Source: an uncultured Bacteroides sp. (GTDB taxonomy: Bacteria; Bacteroidota; Bacteroidia; Bacteroidales; Bacteroidaceae). Taken from it: 64,000 nucleotides of DNA. Shown here piece by piece: positions 31,971 through 40,950 of the stretch; the first letter of the stretch is position 1, and each line of letters begins with the position of its first letter. Both the position numbers and the translations under genes were made by a program. The notes under the pieces are model-generated. The model ran no database searches, was not told the origin of the DNA, and worked only from the letters and a program-made list of their open reading frames with translations. The stretch spans positions 30,649-94,648 of the forward strand of contig USLU01000017.1 in the NCBI GenBank assembly GCA_900555635.1, given 5' to 3'.

Positions 31971-33039
31971 GAATATCTATGTAACGATGCCTACCTTGGC
32001 ACCATTAGAAGATGTAACCCAACTTATGCAAGGGGTTTGGGAACGTGGTATAATGACTCATAATGGTCCGTTGGTGCAACGTTTTGAGAAAGAGGTCACT
32101 GATTTTCTTCATGTGAAAAATATTGTTTCGGTAGTAAACGGTACTATTGCTATTCAGTTGGCAATTAGAGCATTAAAGCTAAAAGGTGAAATCATAACTA
32201 CCCCTTTTACTTTTATAGCGACCATTAGCTCTATTATTTGGGAAGGATGTACTCCTGTCTTTGTCGATATTGATGCTGAAACATTGAATATGGATCCAAG
32301 TAAGATTGAAGATAAGATTACAGAACGTACTTGTGCAATTCTTCCGGTACATGTTTTTGGTAATCCATGTGATATAGAAGCTATTGACACTATAGCAAAG
32401 AAACATAATCTAAAGGTGATTTATGATGCCGCCCATGCAGTTGGGGTAAATTACAAAGGCAAATCAATTTTTGAATATGGTGATATCTCCACAACAAGTT
32501 TTCATGCTACAAAGATGTTGAATACAGCTGAGGGGGGGGCTTGCTTTGCTGTAGATAGTGAGTTACATGAGAAACTAAAGCGTTTACGTTTCTTTGGTTT
32601 TGATGATTGTAAAAATGTAGTGGATGACGGAACTAATGCTAAAATGACTGAAGTGCATGCTGCCATCGGCATTGCTAATCTACATTATCTACAAGCTGCT
32701 TTAGATGATCGTAAAGAGAAATATATCTTATATAAGGATTTGCTCTCTCAATCTTCCGATTTGAAGTTTCAGAAGATAAATGAAGATTGTAATTATAGCT
32801 ATTTCCCTGTAATATTTCCAACAGAAACGACACTTGAGTTGGTAGAAAAGAAACTCAATGCAAAAGGTATCTATCCAAGAAGATATTTTTATCCTTCGGT
32901 GAATACTTTTACATACATACTTCCATATGTGGAAATGCCTGTTTCTGAGGATATTGCCAAACGAATATTATGTCTGCCTTTATACTATGATTTAACAAAG
33001 AAGGATATTGAGAGAATAGCCTCTGAAATATTATCATAG
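31960..33039 (+). CDS. DegT/DnrJ/EryC1/StrS sugar aminotransferase
   Basis: A 359-residue PLP enzyme that adds an amino group to a keto sugar nucleotide. The PLP lysine is in TSFHATKMLNTAEGG and the N-terminal fold (MTHNGPLVQRFEKEV) is that of VioA/DesI-like 4-aminotransferases. It overlaps the previous gene by 11 bases, so translation is probably coupled. After the 2,3-dehydratase and 3-ketoreductase the remaining keto group is at C4, so the predicted product is an NDP-4-amino-2,4,6-trideoxyhexose. That regiochemistry is inference. Confidence 0.88.
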   Translation: MENKNIYVTMPTLAPLEDVTQLMQGVWERGIMTHNGPLVQRFEKEVTDFLHVKNIVSVVNGTIAIQLAIRALKLKGEIITTPFTFIATISSIIWEGCTPVFVDIDAETLNMDPSKIEDKITERTCAILPVHVFGNPCDIEAIDTIAKKHNLKVIYDAAHAVGVNYKGKSIFEYGDISTTSFHATKMLNTAEGGACFAVDSELHEKLKRLRFFGFDDCKNVVDDGTNAKMTEVHAAIGIANLHYLQAALDDRKEKYILYKDLLSQSSDLKFQKINEDCNYSYFPVIFPTETTLELVEKKLNAKGIYPRRYFYPSVNTFTYILPYVEMPVSEDIAKRILCLPLYYDLTKKDIERIASEILS

Positions 33040-33099
33040 CAATCACGTATATTTAACTTCACAGAATAGAGCTAAATTGAAGCTGTTTTCTTTTATTAT

Positions 33100-34305
33100 A
33101 TGTCTATTATAAAGTTAAACCGGGATCAGCCTGCTATATATTCTCTGATATTAGCGATGTGCTTATCTATGCAATTGTATTTTACATGGAGGATGCCGTT
33201 GTCTATAGTAAATTTTGCATGTGCACTTGTATTGCTTTTCTATCTCTTAAATATGAGAATTTCTCGACAATCAGTGTGGGTGATCATGCTGCTTGTCGTG
33301 AATTTTATATACAATTATACACATAATACGATATTATTCGGTTTTCTCTCTTTTCTTAATTTAAATGCTTTAATAATAATTTCAATATTTGTTGTTTTAT
33401 CGAGTGTTAATTTTAAAATTAAGCTTTTGCGTGCATTTGATTTGTTTTTAAAATGTATTTGCTGCATATCTTTGGTTGGCTGGTTGTTGTATCTAGTGGG
33501 AATTCCTTTACCTCATTATTATTTGGATACAACCGACTATTACAGTCATGAAGTTTACTATTTATTTGTTGTGGGAGCAAATAATATATTAGATTTGATT
33601 CCTCGTTTTTGTGGAATGTTTTTGGAACCGGGACATATAGGGAGTACTTGTTGTTTACTTTTGTATATAAACGGATTTAATTTCAAGGATAAATCTAATT
33701 ATATATATCTTTTCTCAATTATACTGTCTTTATCATTGGCTGCTTATTGCCTTTTTTTTATAGGAATTTGTCTTCATTATTTTCTGATGGGGAAGCATAT
33801 TCTAAAATATATCTTGTTTTTAGGTGTAACAGTCTTTGTTTTTTATTTCATTAGTTTGACTTACAATGATGGAGATAATATATTTAACGAAAAAATATTT
33901 AGCAGATTGGAGATTGTAGATGGTCAACTTTCGGGAGATAACAGAACCTCTATGCTGTTCGATGCTTATTATGAAGATTGGTTGAAAAGTGGAGATGTAA
34001 TTAATGGCTATGGGAGAAAGGCGTATGGTGAAGGTGATGGAGCTTCCAACATATTGCATGGTTGTGCGAGTTATAAACGTTTTTTCTTTGTAAATGGAAT
34101 CATTGGATCTGTATTAGTATTAGCTTTATATTGGTCTTTGTTCTATAGGTATCGGTCAAGGCAAGGTTGGGGCTTTTTTGCATTGTTTGTAATTTGTAAT
34201 ATGATACGAGACTATCCTTTTAGATTGATGTGGCTTTATTTGTTTATATTGGGTATCGTAGCCTTGTCAGTTTCCGAAAAAAAACATAATGATCTTACTT
34301 ATTAA
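33100..34305 (+). CDS. Polysaccharide polymerase (Wzy-like)
   Basis: A 401-residue protein with about ten to twelve membrane helices and little similarity to characterised proteins, as is normal for Wzy. The loop region RFCGMFLEPGHIGST and the later NGYGRKAYGEGDGASNILHG followed by a helix are features seen in O-antigen polymerase families. It would join lipid-linked repeat units in the periplasm. Its very low GC content is the lowest of the locus by eye. Confidence 0.8.
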   Translation: MSIIKLNRDQPAIYSLILAMCLSMQLYFTWRMPLSIVNFACALVLLFYLLNMRISRQSVWVIMLLVVNFIYNYTHNTILFGFLSFLNLNALIIISIFVVLSSVNFKIKLLRAFDLFLKCICCISLVGWLLYLVGIPLPHYYLDTTDYYSHEVYYLFVVGANNILDLIPRFCGMFLEPGHIGSTCCLLLYINGFNFKDKSNYIYLFSIILSLSLAAYCLFFIGICLHYFLMGKHILKYILFLGVTVFVFYFISLTYNDGDNIFNEKIFSRLEIVDGQLSGDNRTSMLFDAYYEDWLKSGDVINGYGRKAYGEGDGASNILHGCASYKRFFFVNGIIGSVLVLALYWSLFYRYRSRQGWGFFALFVICNMIRDYPFRLMWLYLFILGIVALSVSEKKHNDLTY

Positions 34306-34316
34306 AAATAACATTC

Positions 34317-35795
34317 ATGATACGGAGTGAATATTATATTTTTATTACGAGACTAATCACAAGTACTCTTCTAATTTTCTATTCAGTTTTGTCGTTTGCT
34401 GCAGAAGATGTACAAATTCGGGTCAGTACTCTTTTGGGGATTTCAAGCAATAAAATCTTAGATACAGAGAAATTACCGAAAAGTTATTCTAGGCTAATTG
34501 TTGATGTGAAATGCGATTTAGGAGGCGAGAACTTAATCCTACCATTAGGTGCAGAGTTATTAATAGAAAGAAAAGGCTATATTGATAATGGTGTAATTAA
34601 GGGAAATAAGAGTATATTGACGGTTGAAAGGTCCAAACCAGCTATAGGCTTAAATATTCTGATCTCAGGAACGTGGCATAATGATGAAGTTTATGACTCA
34701 TGGTTTGATTTTGATAATTCTCCGAATTTTGTTTCAAATCGTATCATTGAGAATGCATTGTCCTTGACTGATGATTCTCACTTTTGCCACATTTACTTTC
34801 AAGCTGATAGAACCTATTTTTTTGAATTACCATATAAAGGTGAGGCAAACTTGGGTGATAGACTGTCGTATTCAATGGTAGGAAAGGTAAAAAAAAGAAA
34901 ATATGAGGATTTGCATAATGATGAATATTCTTTTGCAAGGATATTCACCATACCCTCAAATACTCACCTTACTATCCAAAATCGATTTCAAATGCTTCCT
35001 ACTAATCAAGGTGTTTATTTTGTTTTTTGGGAGTACGGGAAAAAAAATGTGATAATTGACGGTAAAGGAGCAGTTTCCGGAGATGTACGGGTACATCTTT
35101 ATAATTCACCTTTTGTCAAAGGGTCAAACTATTATGGCGAATGGGGATATATTTTCTATTGTACTGTTTGTACCAATTTCCGGTTTAAGGATATTACAAT
35201 AGAGAATGCTTTTGGAGACTGCTTGTTTTTCTCTGCAGATTTCTCAAATGAGAAAGTGGCAAATAGATGCTCAAAAGGGCTAATTGTTGAAAATGTGAAA
35301 ATAAAATATGCCCGTAGAAATGGGATAGTAATAGGTGCTCAAAATGTAGTGATTCGGAATACATTGTTTGAGGGTTGTGGAATAGACTCCATAAAAGGAA
35401 CTGCACCCAAAGCTGCTATTGATTTTGAAGCTGATGGAATAAGAAGCTATCCAGAAGTGGGTAATGACAGTGTGTATATGGAAAATTGTATTTTTATAAA
35501 TAATAAGTATGATGTCTCATCCACTTTTAATAATCTAGCAACCTTTAATAAGATTGCAACCCATATTTCAGACTGTAGTTTTACTGCTCCTTTACGTCTT
35601 AATACTACTAACTGGATAGAGTTTAACAATTGTATTATACCGGATATTACTAATTATCAACACAAAATTACAGAAAAATGTCCCATTAAACATATAACGT
35701 TTAAAAAATGCATTATCAAGAAAATGCCATCGATTCTTTTAACACCATCTTGGAACAATATATTCCTTGAATGTAAGGTTGACTCTGTATTATAG
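34317..35795 (+). CDS. Secreted right-handed parallel beta-helix protein
   Basis: A 492-residue exported protein with a signal peptide (LITSTLLIFYSVLSFAAED). Beta-helix rungs are clear between about residues 240 and 440 (FKDITIENAFGDCLFFSADF, GLIVENVKIKYARRNGIVIG, NVVIRNTLFEGCG). This is the fold of pectate-lyase-like polysaccharide lyases and hydrolases. Position between Wzy and a glycosyltransferase suggests it modifies or trims this capsule or retains it at the surface. No catalytic residues can be identified with confidence. Confidence 0.7.
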   Translation: MIRSEYYIFITRLITSTLLIFYSVLSFAAEDVQIRVSTLLGISSNKILDTEKLPKSYSRLIVDVKCDLGGENLILPLGAELLIERKGYIDNGVIKGNKSILTVERSKPAIGLNILISGTWHNDEVYDSWFDFDNSPNFVSNRIIENALSLTDDSHFCHIYFQADRTYFFELPYKGEANLGDRLSYSMVGKVKKRKYEDLHNDEYSFARIFTIPSNTHLTIQNRFQMLPTNQGVYFVFWEYGKKNVIIDGKGAVSGDVRVHLYNSPFVKGSNYYGEWGYIFYCTVCTNFRFKDITIENAFGDCLFFSADFSNEKVANRCSKGLIVENVKIKYARRNGIVIGAQNVVIRNTLFEGCGIDSIKGTAPKAAIDFEADGIRSYPEVGNDSVYMENCIFINNKYDVSSTFNNLATFNKIATHISDCSFTAPLRLNTTNWIEFNNCIIPDITNYQHKITEKCPIKHITFKKCIIKKMPSILLTPSWNNIFLECKVDSVL

Positions 35796-35865
35796 AGCCT
35801 TAAAACAAGGTTTTATTATTAAATTATGGCGGAAGTTTTTATGAATTATATGAAAGAAAAAAGAA

Positions 35866-36882
35866 ATGAAGAATAATGAAGTGGGTATATATGCTCCTGT
35901 CGTTATACCTACACTTTGTCGATATGAGCATTTTAAACGGTGCATTGATACACTGTCAAAATGTACCGGAGCAGACAAAACGGAACTGTACATCGGTTTG
36001 GACTTTCCTTTAAAGGAATCCCATTGGGAAGGGTATCGGAAGATTTGTGATTATCTTCCTAGCATTACTGGATTTAAAGATGTGATATTGATTCGTAGAG
36101 AAACGAATAAGGGAGCAATCGGAAATGCACGCGATTTATTGGATATGGTTCATCAGAAACATGACCGTTATATTTTTAGTGAAGACGATAATGAGTTCTC
36201 GCCTAACTTTCTTGACTATATGAATGATGGTTTGAACAAATATAGGGATAATCCGGATGCGATTGCCATTTGCGGCTATACTGAACCAAGTTGTAGTTAT
36301 GAGTGTATGGAGGCATATCCATTCAATGCATACCCAATGATAGGATATAACGCATGGGGAGTAGGTGTATGGTTCGACAAGAAGCCGGTATTTACTATGA
36401 CCTGCGATGAAATTCTCTCTTCTTTTAAAACAGTTTTTAAAGCAGTGAAACTTAATCATGGAATCGCTATACATAGAATGATGTATAGAAAGCGGACTGG
36501 TGCTACGGGCGATTTGTTGTGGAGAGTATATTGTGCTTTTAACAACAAATATTGTATTTTTCCAAAAAAATCAAAAGTCAAAAACTGGGGATTTGATGGT
36601 AGTGGAGACAATTGTACTGTTCTGCCATTGTACTCGAAGATGGATATTGACGAGAATAAAACATTTGAATATGATGATTTTGAGATAAAAAAATATAAAG
36701 AAGTGGATGTCTTACAGAAAAAAATATATGGTTTTAGTAGGATTAATTTGATGGCTTTTGGTCTTGAATATCTTTTATATAGATTGACAGGAGGAACCTG
36801 TCTAATGGATATAAAAGTGATTAGAAAAATAATGGAACTAAAGGTTACTTTTAATAATAGAAAGAGTAATATAATAAAATAA
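35866..36882 (+). CDS. Glycosyltransferase (GT-A fold, family 2-like)
   Basis: A 338-residue cytoplasmic transferase. The GT-A start APVVIPTLCRYEHFKRCIDTL and the metal-binding acidic motif YIFSEDDNEFSP are visible, along with GYNAWGVGVWFDKK in the acceptor region. Since the locus has only two dedicated transferases besides the initiating enzyme, this one is the candidate for adding the acylated aminodeoxysugar. The donor and linkage cannot be read from sequence. Confidence 0.8.
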   Translation: MKNNEVGIYAPVVIPTLCRYEHFKRCIDTLSKCTGADKTELYIGLDFPLKESHWEGYRKICDYLPSITGFKDVILIRRETNKGAIGNARDLLDMVHQKHDRYIFSEDDNEFSPNFLDYMNDGLNKYRDNPDAIAICGYTEPSCSYECMEAYPFNAYPMIGYNAWGVGVWFDKKPVFTMTCDEILSSFKTVFKAVKLNHGIAIHRMMYRKRTGATGDLLWRVYCAFNNKYCIFPKKSKVKNWGFDGSGDNCTVLPLYSKMDIDENKTFEYDDFEIKKYKEVDVLQKKIYGFSRINLMAFGLEYLLYRLTGGTCLMDIKVIRKIMELKVTFNNRKSNIIK

Positions 36883-36884
36883 TT

Positions 36885-37511
36885 ATGAAGCAATTGATTA
36901 TTATTGGAGCGGGTGGTATGGGACGTACCATGTATTCTAATGCTTTGGAGGCTGTAGGCTATGGTACTGAGTTTGTAGTGAAAGGATTCTTAAATGATTA
37001 TCCCTCATTGGACCAGTTTGAAAGTTATCCTCCTATTATTGGAACGATTGAAGACTATCAGTTGCAAGAAGAGGATGTCTTTATTTGTTCAATAGGAGAT
37101 AAACTGCGTAAGCAATGTATTGAAAAGATTCAAAGTAGGGGTGGTGAATTTATTAATCTAGTTCATCAGACAGCTCGTCTCTATACCAATACAAAACTGG
37201 GAAAAGGAAATTTTATCGGTGCATATACGGTTATTGGCAATGATGCCCAAATTGGCGATTTTAATATGATTCAATCCTATACCGTGATAGGACATGATGA
37301 TAAGATTGGTAGTTGGAATCGTATTGATACCCATGTGACGTGTGTTGGTGGTATAGTAATAGAGGATCATGTCAATATTCATACTTCAGCTGTGATAAGT
37401 CATAATGTAGTAGTAGAATCAGGAGCCAATGTTGGTGCTTGTAGTTTTGTAATTAGGAAGGTTAAATCTGGTACAACTGTATTTGGAAATCCTGCTAAAA
37501 AATTGATGTAA
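36885..37511 (+). CDS. NeuD/PglD-like acyltransferase (left-handed beta-helix)
   Basis: A 208-residue transferase with an N-terminal Rossmann-like region (KQLIIIGAGGMGRTMYSNAL) and a C-terminal hexapeptide-repeat helix (LGKGNFIGAYTVIGNDAQIG, HVNIHTSAVISHNVVVESGA). This architecture is that of PglD and NeuD sugar N- or O-acyltransferases, with catalytic His expected in the IGHDDKIGSWNRIDTHV region. It is the start of an acyl gene group (carrier protein 24 bases downstream), so its donor may be acyl-ACP rather than acetyl-CoA. That is inference from gene order. Confidence 0.85.
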   Translation: MKQLIIIGAGGMGRTMYSNALEAVGYGTEFVVKGFLNDYPSLDQFESYPPIIGTIEDYQLQEEDVFICSIGDKLRKQCIEKIQSRGGEFINLVHQTARLYTNTKLGKGNFIGAYTVIGNDAQIGDFNMIQSYTVIGHDDKIGSWNRIDTHVTCVGGIVIEDHVNIHTSAVISHNVVVESGANVGACSFVIRKVKSGTTVFGNPAKKLM

Positions 37512-37534
37512 TATTATTTAAAAACATAACAATT

Positions 37535-37771
37535 ATGGAAATTAAAGAATTCATAGAGAACTTTGCGGATCAATTCGATGAAACTGATGCAAATGCACTT
37601 AGTCCTGATACTGTGTTTCACGAATTGGAAGAGTATTCATCGCTTATCGCTTTGTCTATTATAGCTATGATAGATGAGGAATATAATGTAACGTTAAATG
37701 GAAATGACATGAGCACATCAGTTACAATTCGTGATTTATTCAATACGATTCAAAAGAAGTTGGCAGAATGA
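37535..37771 (+). CDS. Acyl carrier protein 1
   Basis: A 78-residue four-helix carrier protein. The phosphopantetheine site is Ser36 in ELEEYSSLIALSII, where SSL replaces the common DSL. It is much diverged from a fatty-acid AcpP and overlaps the next reductase gene by 4 bases. Its job is inferred to be holding a short acyl group made by the neighbouring enzymes. Confidence 0.85.
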   Translation: MEIKEFIENFADQFDETDANALSPDTVFHELEEYSSLIALSIIAMIDEEYNVTLNGNDMSTSVTIRDLFNTIQKKLAE

Positions 37772-38511
37772 ATTATAATCCCTTTTCGCTTGAAGGAAAA
37801 ACGATACTTGTGACTGGTGCTGCCAGCGGTATTGGTAGGGCTACTTCCGTAGAATGTGCTAAACTCGGTGCAAATGTTGTACTTACAGACATTAATGCAG
37901 AAGGACTTGAAGAAACTCTTGGGCTATTGGTAGGTGAAAGGCATACGATGAAAATAGCTAACTTAACTAGCCAGGAATGTCTAGATGAACTTGTAGCGCA
38001 ACTACCGAAGTTGGATGGTTTTGTCAGCAATGCAGGTATCACGAAACCGATGCCTGTAAAGTTCATTAATAAAGATGATATGGAACGTATTTTGTCTATT
38101 AATACACTTGCGCCAGTATATCTTACTCAAAGACTATGCAGAAAGAAAAAATTTAATGAAGGTGCTTCAATTGTATTTACCATATCTGTAGGTGGTATTT
38201 ACACTACTGCTCCTGGTAATGCAATGTATGGAGCGTCGAAAGGTGCCTTGCAGGTATTTATGAAAAATGTGGCATTAGAAATGGCACCCAAGGTGAGATG
38301 TAACAGTGTAAATCCGGGTATGGTGAATACAAATCTTGCAGGTCGTTCCTATTCTGAGGAAGAGAAAATGAAGGATATACTCACGTATCCGCTAAAGCGA
38401 TATGGTGAGTCTCGGGATGTGGCTCTTGCAATTGTTTATCTATTATCTGACGCTTCTTCGTGGGTGACGGGACATTCTTTAGTGATAGATGGAGGAAAAA
38501 CCCTATATTAA
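37768..38511 (+). CDS. SDR-family oxidoreductase 1, FabG-like
   Basis: A 247-residue short-chain dehydrogenase. NAD(P) binding TGAASGIG, the SNAG motif (VSNAGIT), active-site Ser in TISVGG and YGASKGA (YxxxK) are intact, and the C-terminal VTGHSLVIDGGKTLY is of FabG type. A 4-base overlap with the carrier protein suggests co-translation. It probably reduces a beta-ketoacyl group on one of the carrier proteins. Confidence 0.88.
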   Translation: MNYNPFSLEGKTILVTGAASGIGRATSVECAKLGANVVLTDINAEGLEETLGLLVGERHTMKIANLTSQECLDELVAQLPKLDGFVSNAGITKPMPVKFINKDDMERILSINTLAPVYLTQRLCRKKKFNEGASIVFTISVGGIYTTAPGNAMYGASKGALQVFMKNVALEMAPKVRCNSVNPGMVNTNLAGRSYSEEEKMKDILTYPLKRYGESRDVALAIVYLLSDASSWVTGHSLVIDGGKTLY

Positions 38512-39273
38512 ATGAATATGAGATTACTTGAAAATAAAATAGCTCTCATTACAGGTGCCGGTCGTGGTATTGGTCGTGTCATTGCCGAGCAGTTTGCTCA
38601 GGATGGTGCTGTAGTGTACGTTAATGACATTGAAATGGGAGATATGGAGGAATGGGCTACTGAATGTTCAGAGCGTTACAAAGTGAAAGTAGTTCCTATA
38701 TGTTTTGACGTAACTGATAGCACAGCCATAAAAAGTAAACTGATGGCTATCTTTAAGACGGAAGGTCGCATAGATTGTGTAGTGAATAATGCTGCAATTA
38801 TAGCTAATCAAAAGTTAGGTATGGTTACGAAGTCCTTGTTAGAGAAAATGTACAGTGTGAATGTTTTCTCCGTGATAGATATGCTACAGATAGCATCACG
38901 TCTGATGATGCGTACAGGAGGTGGATGCTTTGTGAATATTGCGTCTGTTACTGGGGTTGTTGGTTCACCTGGGCAGGTAGCATATTCTTCTACTAAAGGG
39001 GCGGTGATAGCTATAACTAAATCAGCTGCTAAAGAATTGGCTTCGTCACAGATTCGTGTTAATGCTGTTGCTCCTGGAATTATCAAAACGGAACGTTTTG
39101 AGGAACTCTATAATTCTAATGGTGATAAAATAGACAATCGCATTAGTCGTATAGCACTTGGGCGACTAGGTACTCCGCAAGACGTAGCTAATGCCGTTTC
39201 GTTTCTTGCTTCCGATCGTTCTTCATATATTTCCGGTCATATATTGGGAGTGGACGGTTGTGCATCTATCTAA
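38512..39273 (+). CDS. SDR-family oxidoreductase 2, FabG-like
   Basis: A 253-residue short-chain dehydrogenase starting directly after the previous stop. TGAGRGIG, VNNAAI, the active-site Ser in NIASVTG and YSSTKGA are intact. It is not a recent copy of its neighbour; the two differ throughout. Two reductases in one acyl module suggest that either two keto groups are reduced or the product hydroxyl is set twice, which cannot be decided here. Confidence 0.88.
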   Translation: MNMRLLENKIALITGAGRGIGRVIAEQFAQDGAVVYVNDIEMGDMEEWATECSERYKVKVVPICFDVTDSTAIKSKLMAIFKTEGRIDCVVNNAAIIANQKLGMVTKSLLEKMYSVNVFSVIDMLQIASRLMMRTGGGCFVNIASVTGVVGSPGQVAYSSTKGAVIAITKSAAKELASSQIRVNAVAPGIIKTERFEELYNSNGDKIDNRISRIALGRLGTPQDVANAVSFLASDRSSYISGHILGVDGCASI

Positions 39274-39287
39274 AATTAAAAAATAAA

Positions 39288-40685
39288 ATGATACTACGTT
39301 TAGGTGAGCACCCGCAAGATGCGGTTGCTGCGATTGACTCTTTAGGGAATTCCTTAAAGTATGGTGAACTTTCTGCTTTCTCGGAAGAAATAGGTGGTAT
39401 ACTTCCCAAGCGTTCTTTATTGTTTCTGCTTACAGAAAATAATGTTGGTGGAATTGCATGGAGCGTTGGTTGTATGAATTCCGGTAATGTTCCCCTGATA
39501 TTGAATGCTCATATTGAAGAAGAACTTTATCACAACCTGATTAATATCTACCATCCTCCTTATCTGTGTGTGCCTTCTGTAATGGCAGGTGGGCTTCCTT
39601 ATGAGGTACTGGCAGAACGTTGGGGCTATTCCTTACTGCGCACAGGTATGGAGGAATGTCCGTTGTATGATGACTTGTCACATCTACTACCTACTTCCGG
39701 TTCCACAGGAAGTCCTAAATTGGTACGGCATAAGTATGAAAATATAGAGGCTGCCGCCTTGAACATCTCCACTTTCTTCGGATTAACGAATACGGATCGT
39801 CCGTTGCTTGTTCTTCCATTGTATTATACGATGGGACTCTCGGTGGTTTTTAGTCATCTTTATGTGGGTGCAACGGTTTTAATAACCAATCTGAGTATGA
39901 CAGACAGAGCTTTTTGGAATTTCCTGAAAGAACAACGTGCTACCAGTTTTACAGGCGTTCCTTATAGTTTTGAAATACTAAATTTGATGCGTTTTTTCCG
40001 GATGGATTTGCCGGATTTGACATTGTTGACGCAAGGTGGCGGTAAAATGCCCCGTCCGCTAAACCTGAAATTTGCTGAATATTGCCGTGATACTGGCAAG
40101 CGTTGGATAGCTACTTACGGACAATCGGAAGGTACAGCGCGTATGGCATATCTTCCGCCGGAGTATGCAATATCAAAAAGTGGTAGTATTGGTAGAGCCG
40201 TACCTAATGCAGAGTTGTCACTGATAGATGCTGATGGTAAGATAATAGAAGCTTCGGATATAGAAGGCGAGATGTGTTATCGTGGCAAGAATGTGACTTT
40301 GGGATATGCACGGAAGCGTGAAGATTTGCAATTGGGAGATGAACGTAACGGCTTTATGCGTACGGGAGACTTGGCTTATCGGGACAAAGACGGATGCTAT
40401 TATATCGTTGGCCGTATGGGACGATTCTTGAAACTGTTTGGTATGCGAATTGGTTTGGATGAGTGTGAGCAGATTATCAAGAGTAAATATTCAATAGAAT
40501 GTGCTTGTGTAGGTACAGATGAGAAAATGACGATTTATTTGATTGATGATAAATATTTGGCTTCAGTAAAAGAAGTATTAGTTGAAAAAACAAAATTGGT
40601 AGCATCCGCTTTTGAAGTGAAAGTAATTGATACTATTCCAAAGAATGAAGCTGGAAAGATATTATATAGTAAATTGAACTCTTAA
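39288..40685 (+). CDS. AMP-forming acyl-CoA/acyl-ACP ligase
   Basis: A 465-residue member of the ANL adenylating superfamily. The ATP-binding TSGSTGSPK, YGQSEGTARM, TGDLAYRDKDG, the hinge RFLKLFGMRI and the C-terminal catalytic lysine in PKNEAGKILYSKL are present. The start at 39288 (MILRLGEHPQD) is preferred to an upstream TTG that overlaps the previous gene. It could load a free acid onto a carrier protein or onto CoA, feeding the KAS III enzyme or the acyltransferase. Confidence 0.88.
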   Translation: MILRLGEHPQDAVAAIDSLGNSLKYGELSAFSEEIGGILPKRSLLFLLTENNVGGIAWSVGCMNSGNVPLILNAHIEEELYHNLINIYHPPYLCVPSVMAGGLPYEVLAERWGYSLLRTGMEECPLYDDLSHLLPTSGSTGSPKLVRHKYENIEAAALNISTFFGLTNTDRPLLVLPLYYTMGLSVVFSHLYVGATVLITNLSMTDRAFWNFLKEQRATSFTGVPYSFEILNLMRFFRMDLPDLTLLTQGGGKMPRPLNLKFAEYCRDTGKRWIATYGQSEGTARMAYLPPEYAISKSGSIGRAVPNAELSLIDADGKIIEASDIEGEMCYRGKNVTLGYARKREDLQLGDERNGFMRTGDLAYRDKDGCYYIVGRMGRFLKLFGMRIGLDECEQIIKSKYSIECACVGTDEKMTIYLIDDKYLASVKEVLVEKTKLVASAFEVKVIDTIPKNEAGKILYSKLNS

Positions 40686-40699
40686 AAAAAGAAAAGGTT

Positions 40700-40939
40700 A
40701 TGACAGCTATTGAAAAGTATAATAATGCATTTGTTGAAGTATTCGGCGTAGATGCTTCCGTTTTGAATGACGTTTTTTCCAAAGATACAGTCGTTGAATG
40801 GGATTCTGTTCATCAGTTAAATATCATCGCTCTGTTAGAGGAATCTTTTGACATTATGTTAGATCCTGAAGATATCATGGGTTTTACATCCTATAGAAAA
40901 GGCCGTGAGCTATTGAAAAAGTATGATGTTGAACTTTAA
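40700..40939 (+). CDS. Acyl carrier protein 2
   Basis: A 79-residue carrier protein with the attachment residue Ser36 in VVEWDSVHQLNII. It differs strongly from carrier protein 1, so the two are probably recognised by different enzymes. It starts 15 bases after the ligase, which suggests it may be the ligase's acceptor. Confidence 0.87.
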   Translation: MTAIEKYNNAFVEVFGVDASVLNDVFSKDTVVEWDSVHQLNIIALLEESFDIMLDPEDIMGFTSYRKGRELLKKYDVEL

Positions 40940-40950
40940 AGGATAATGGA

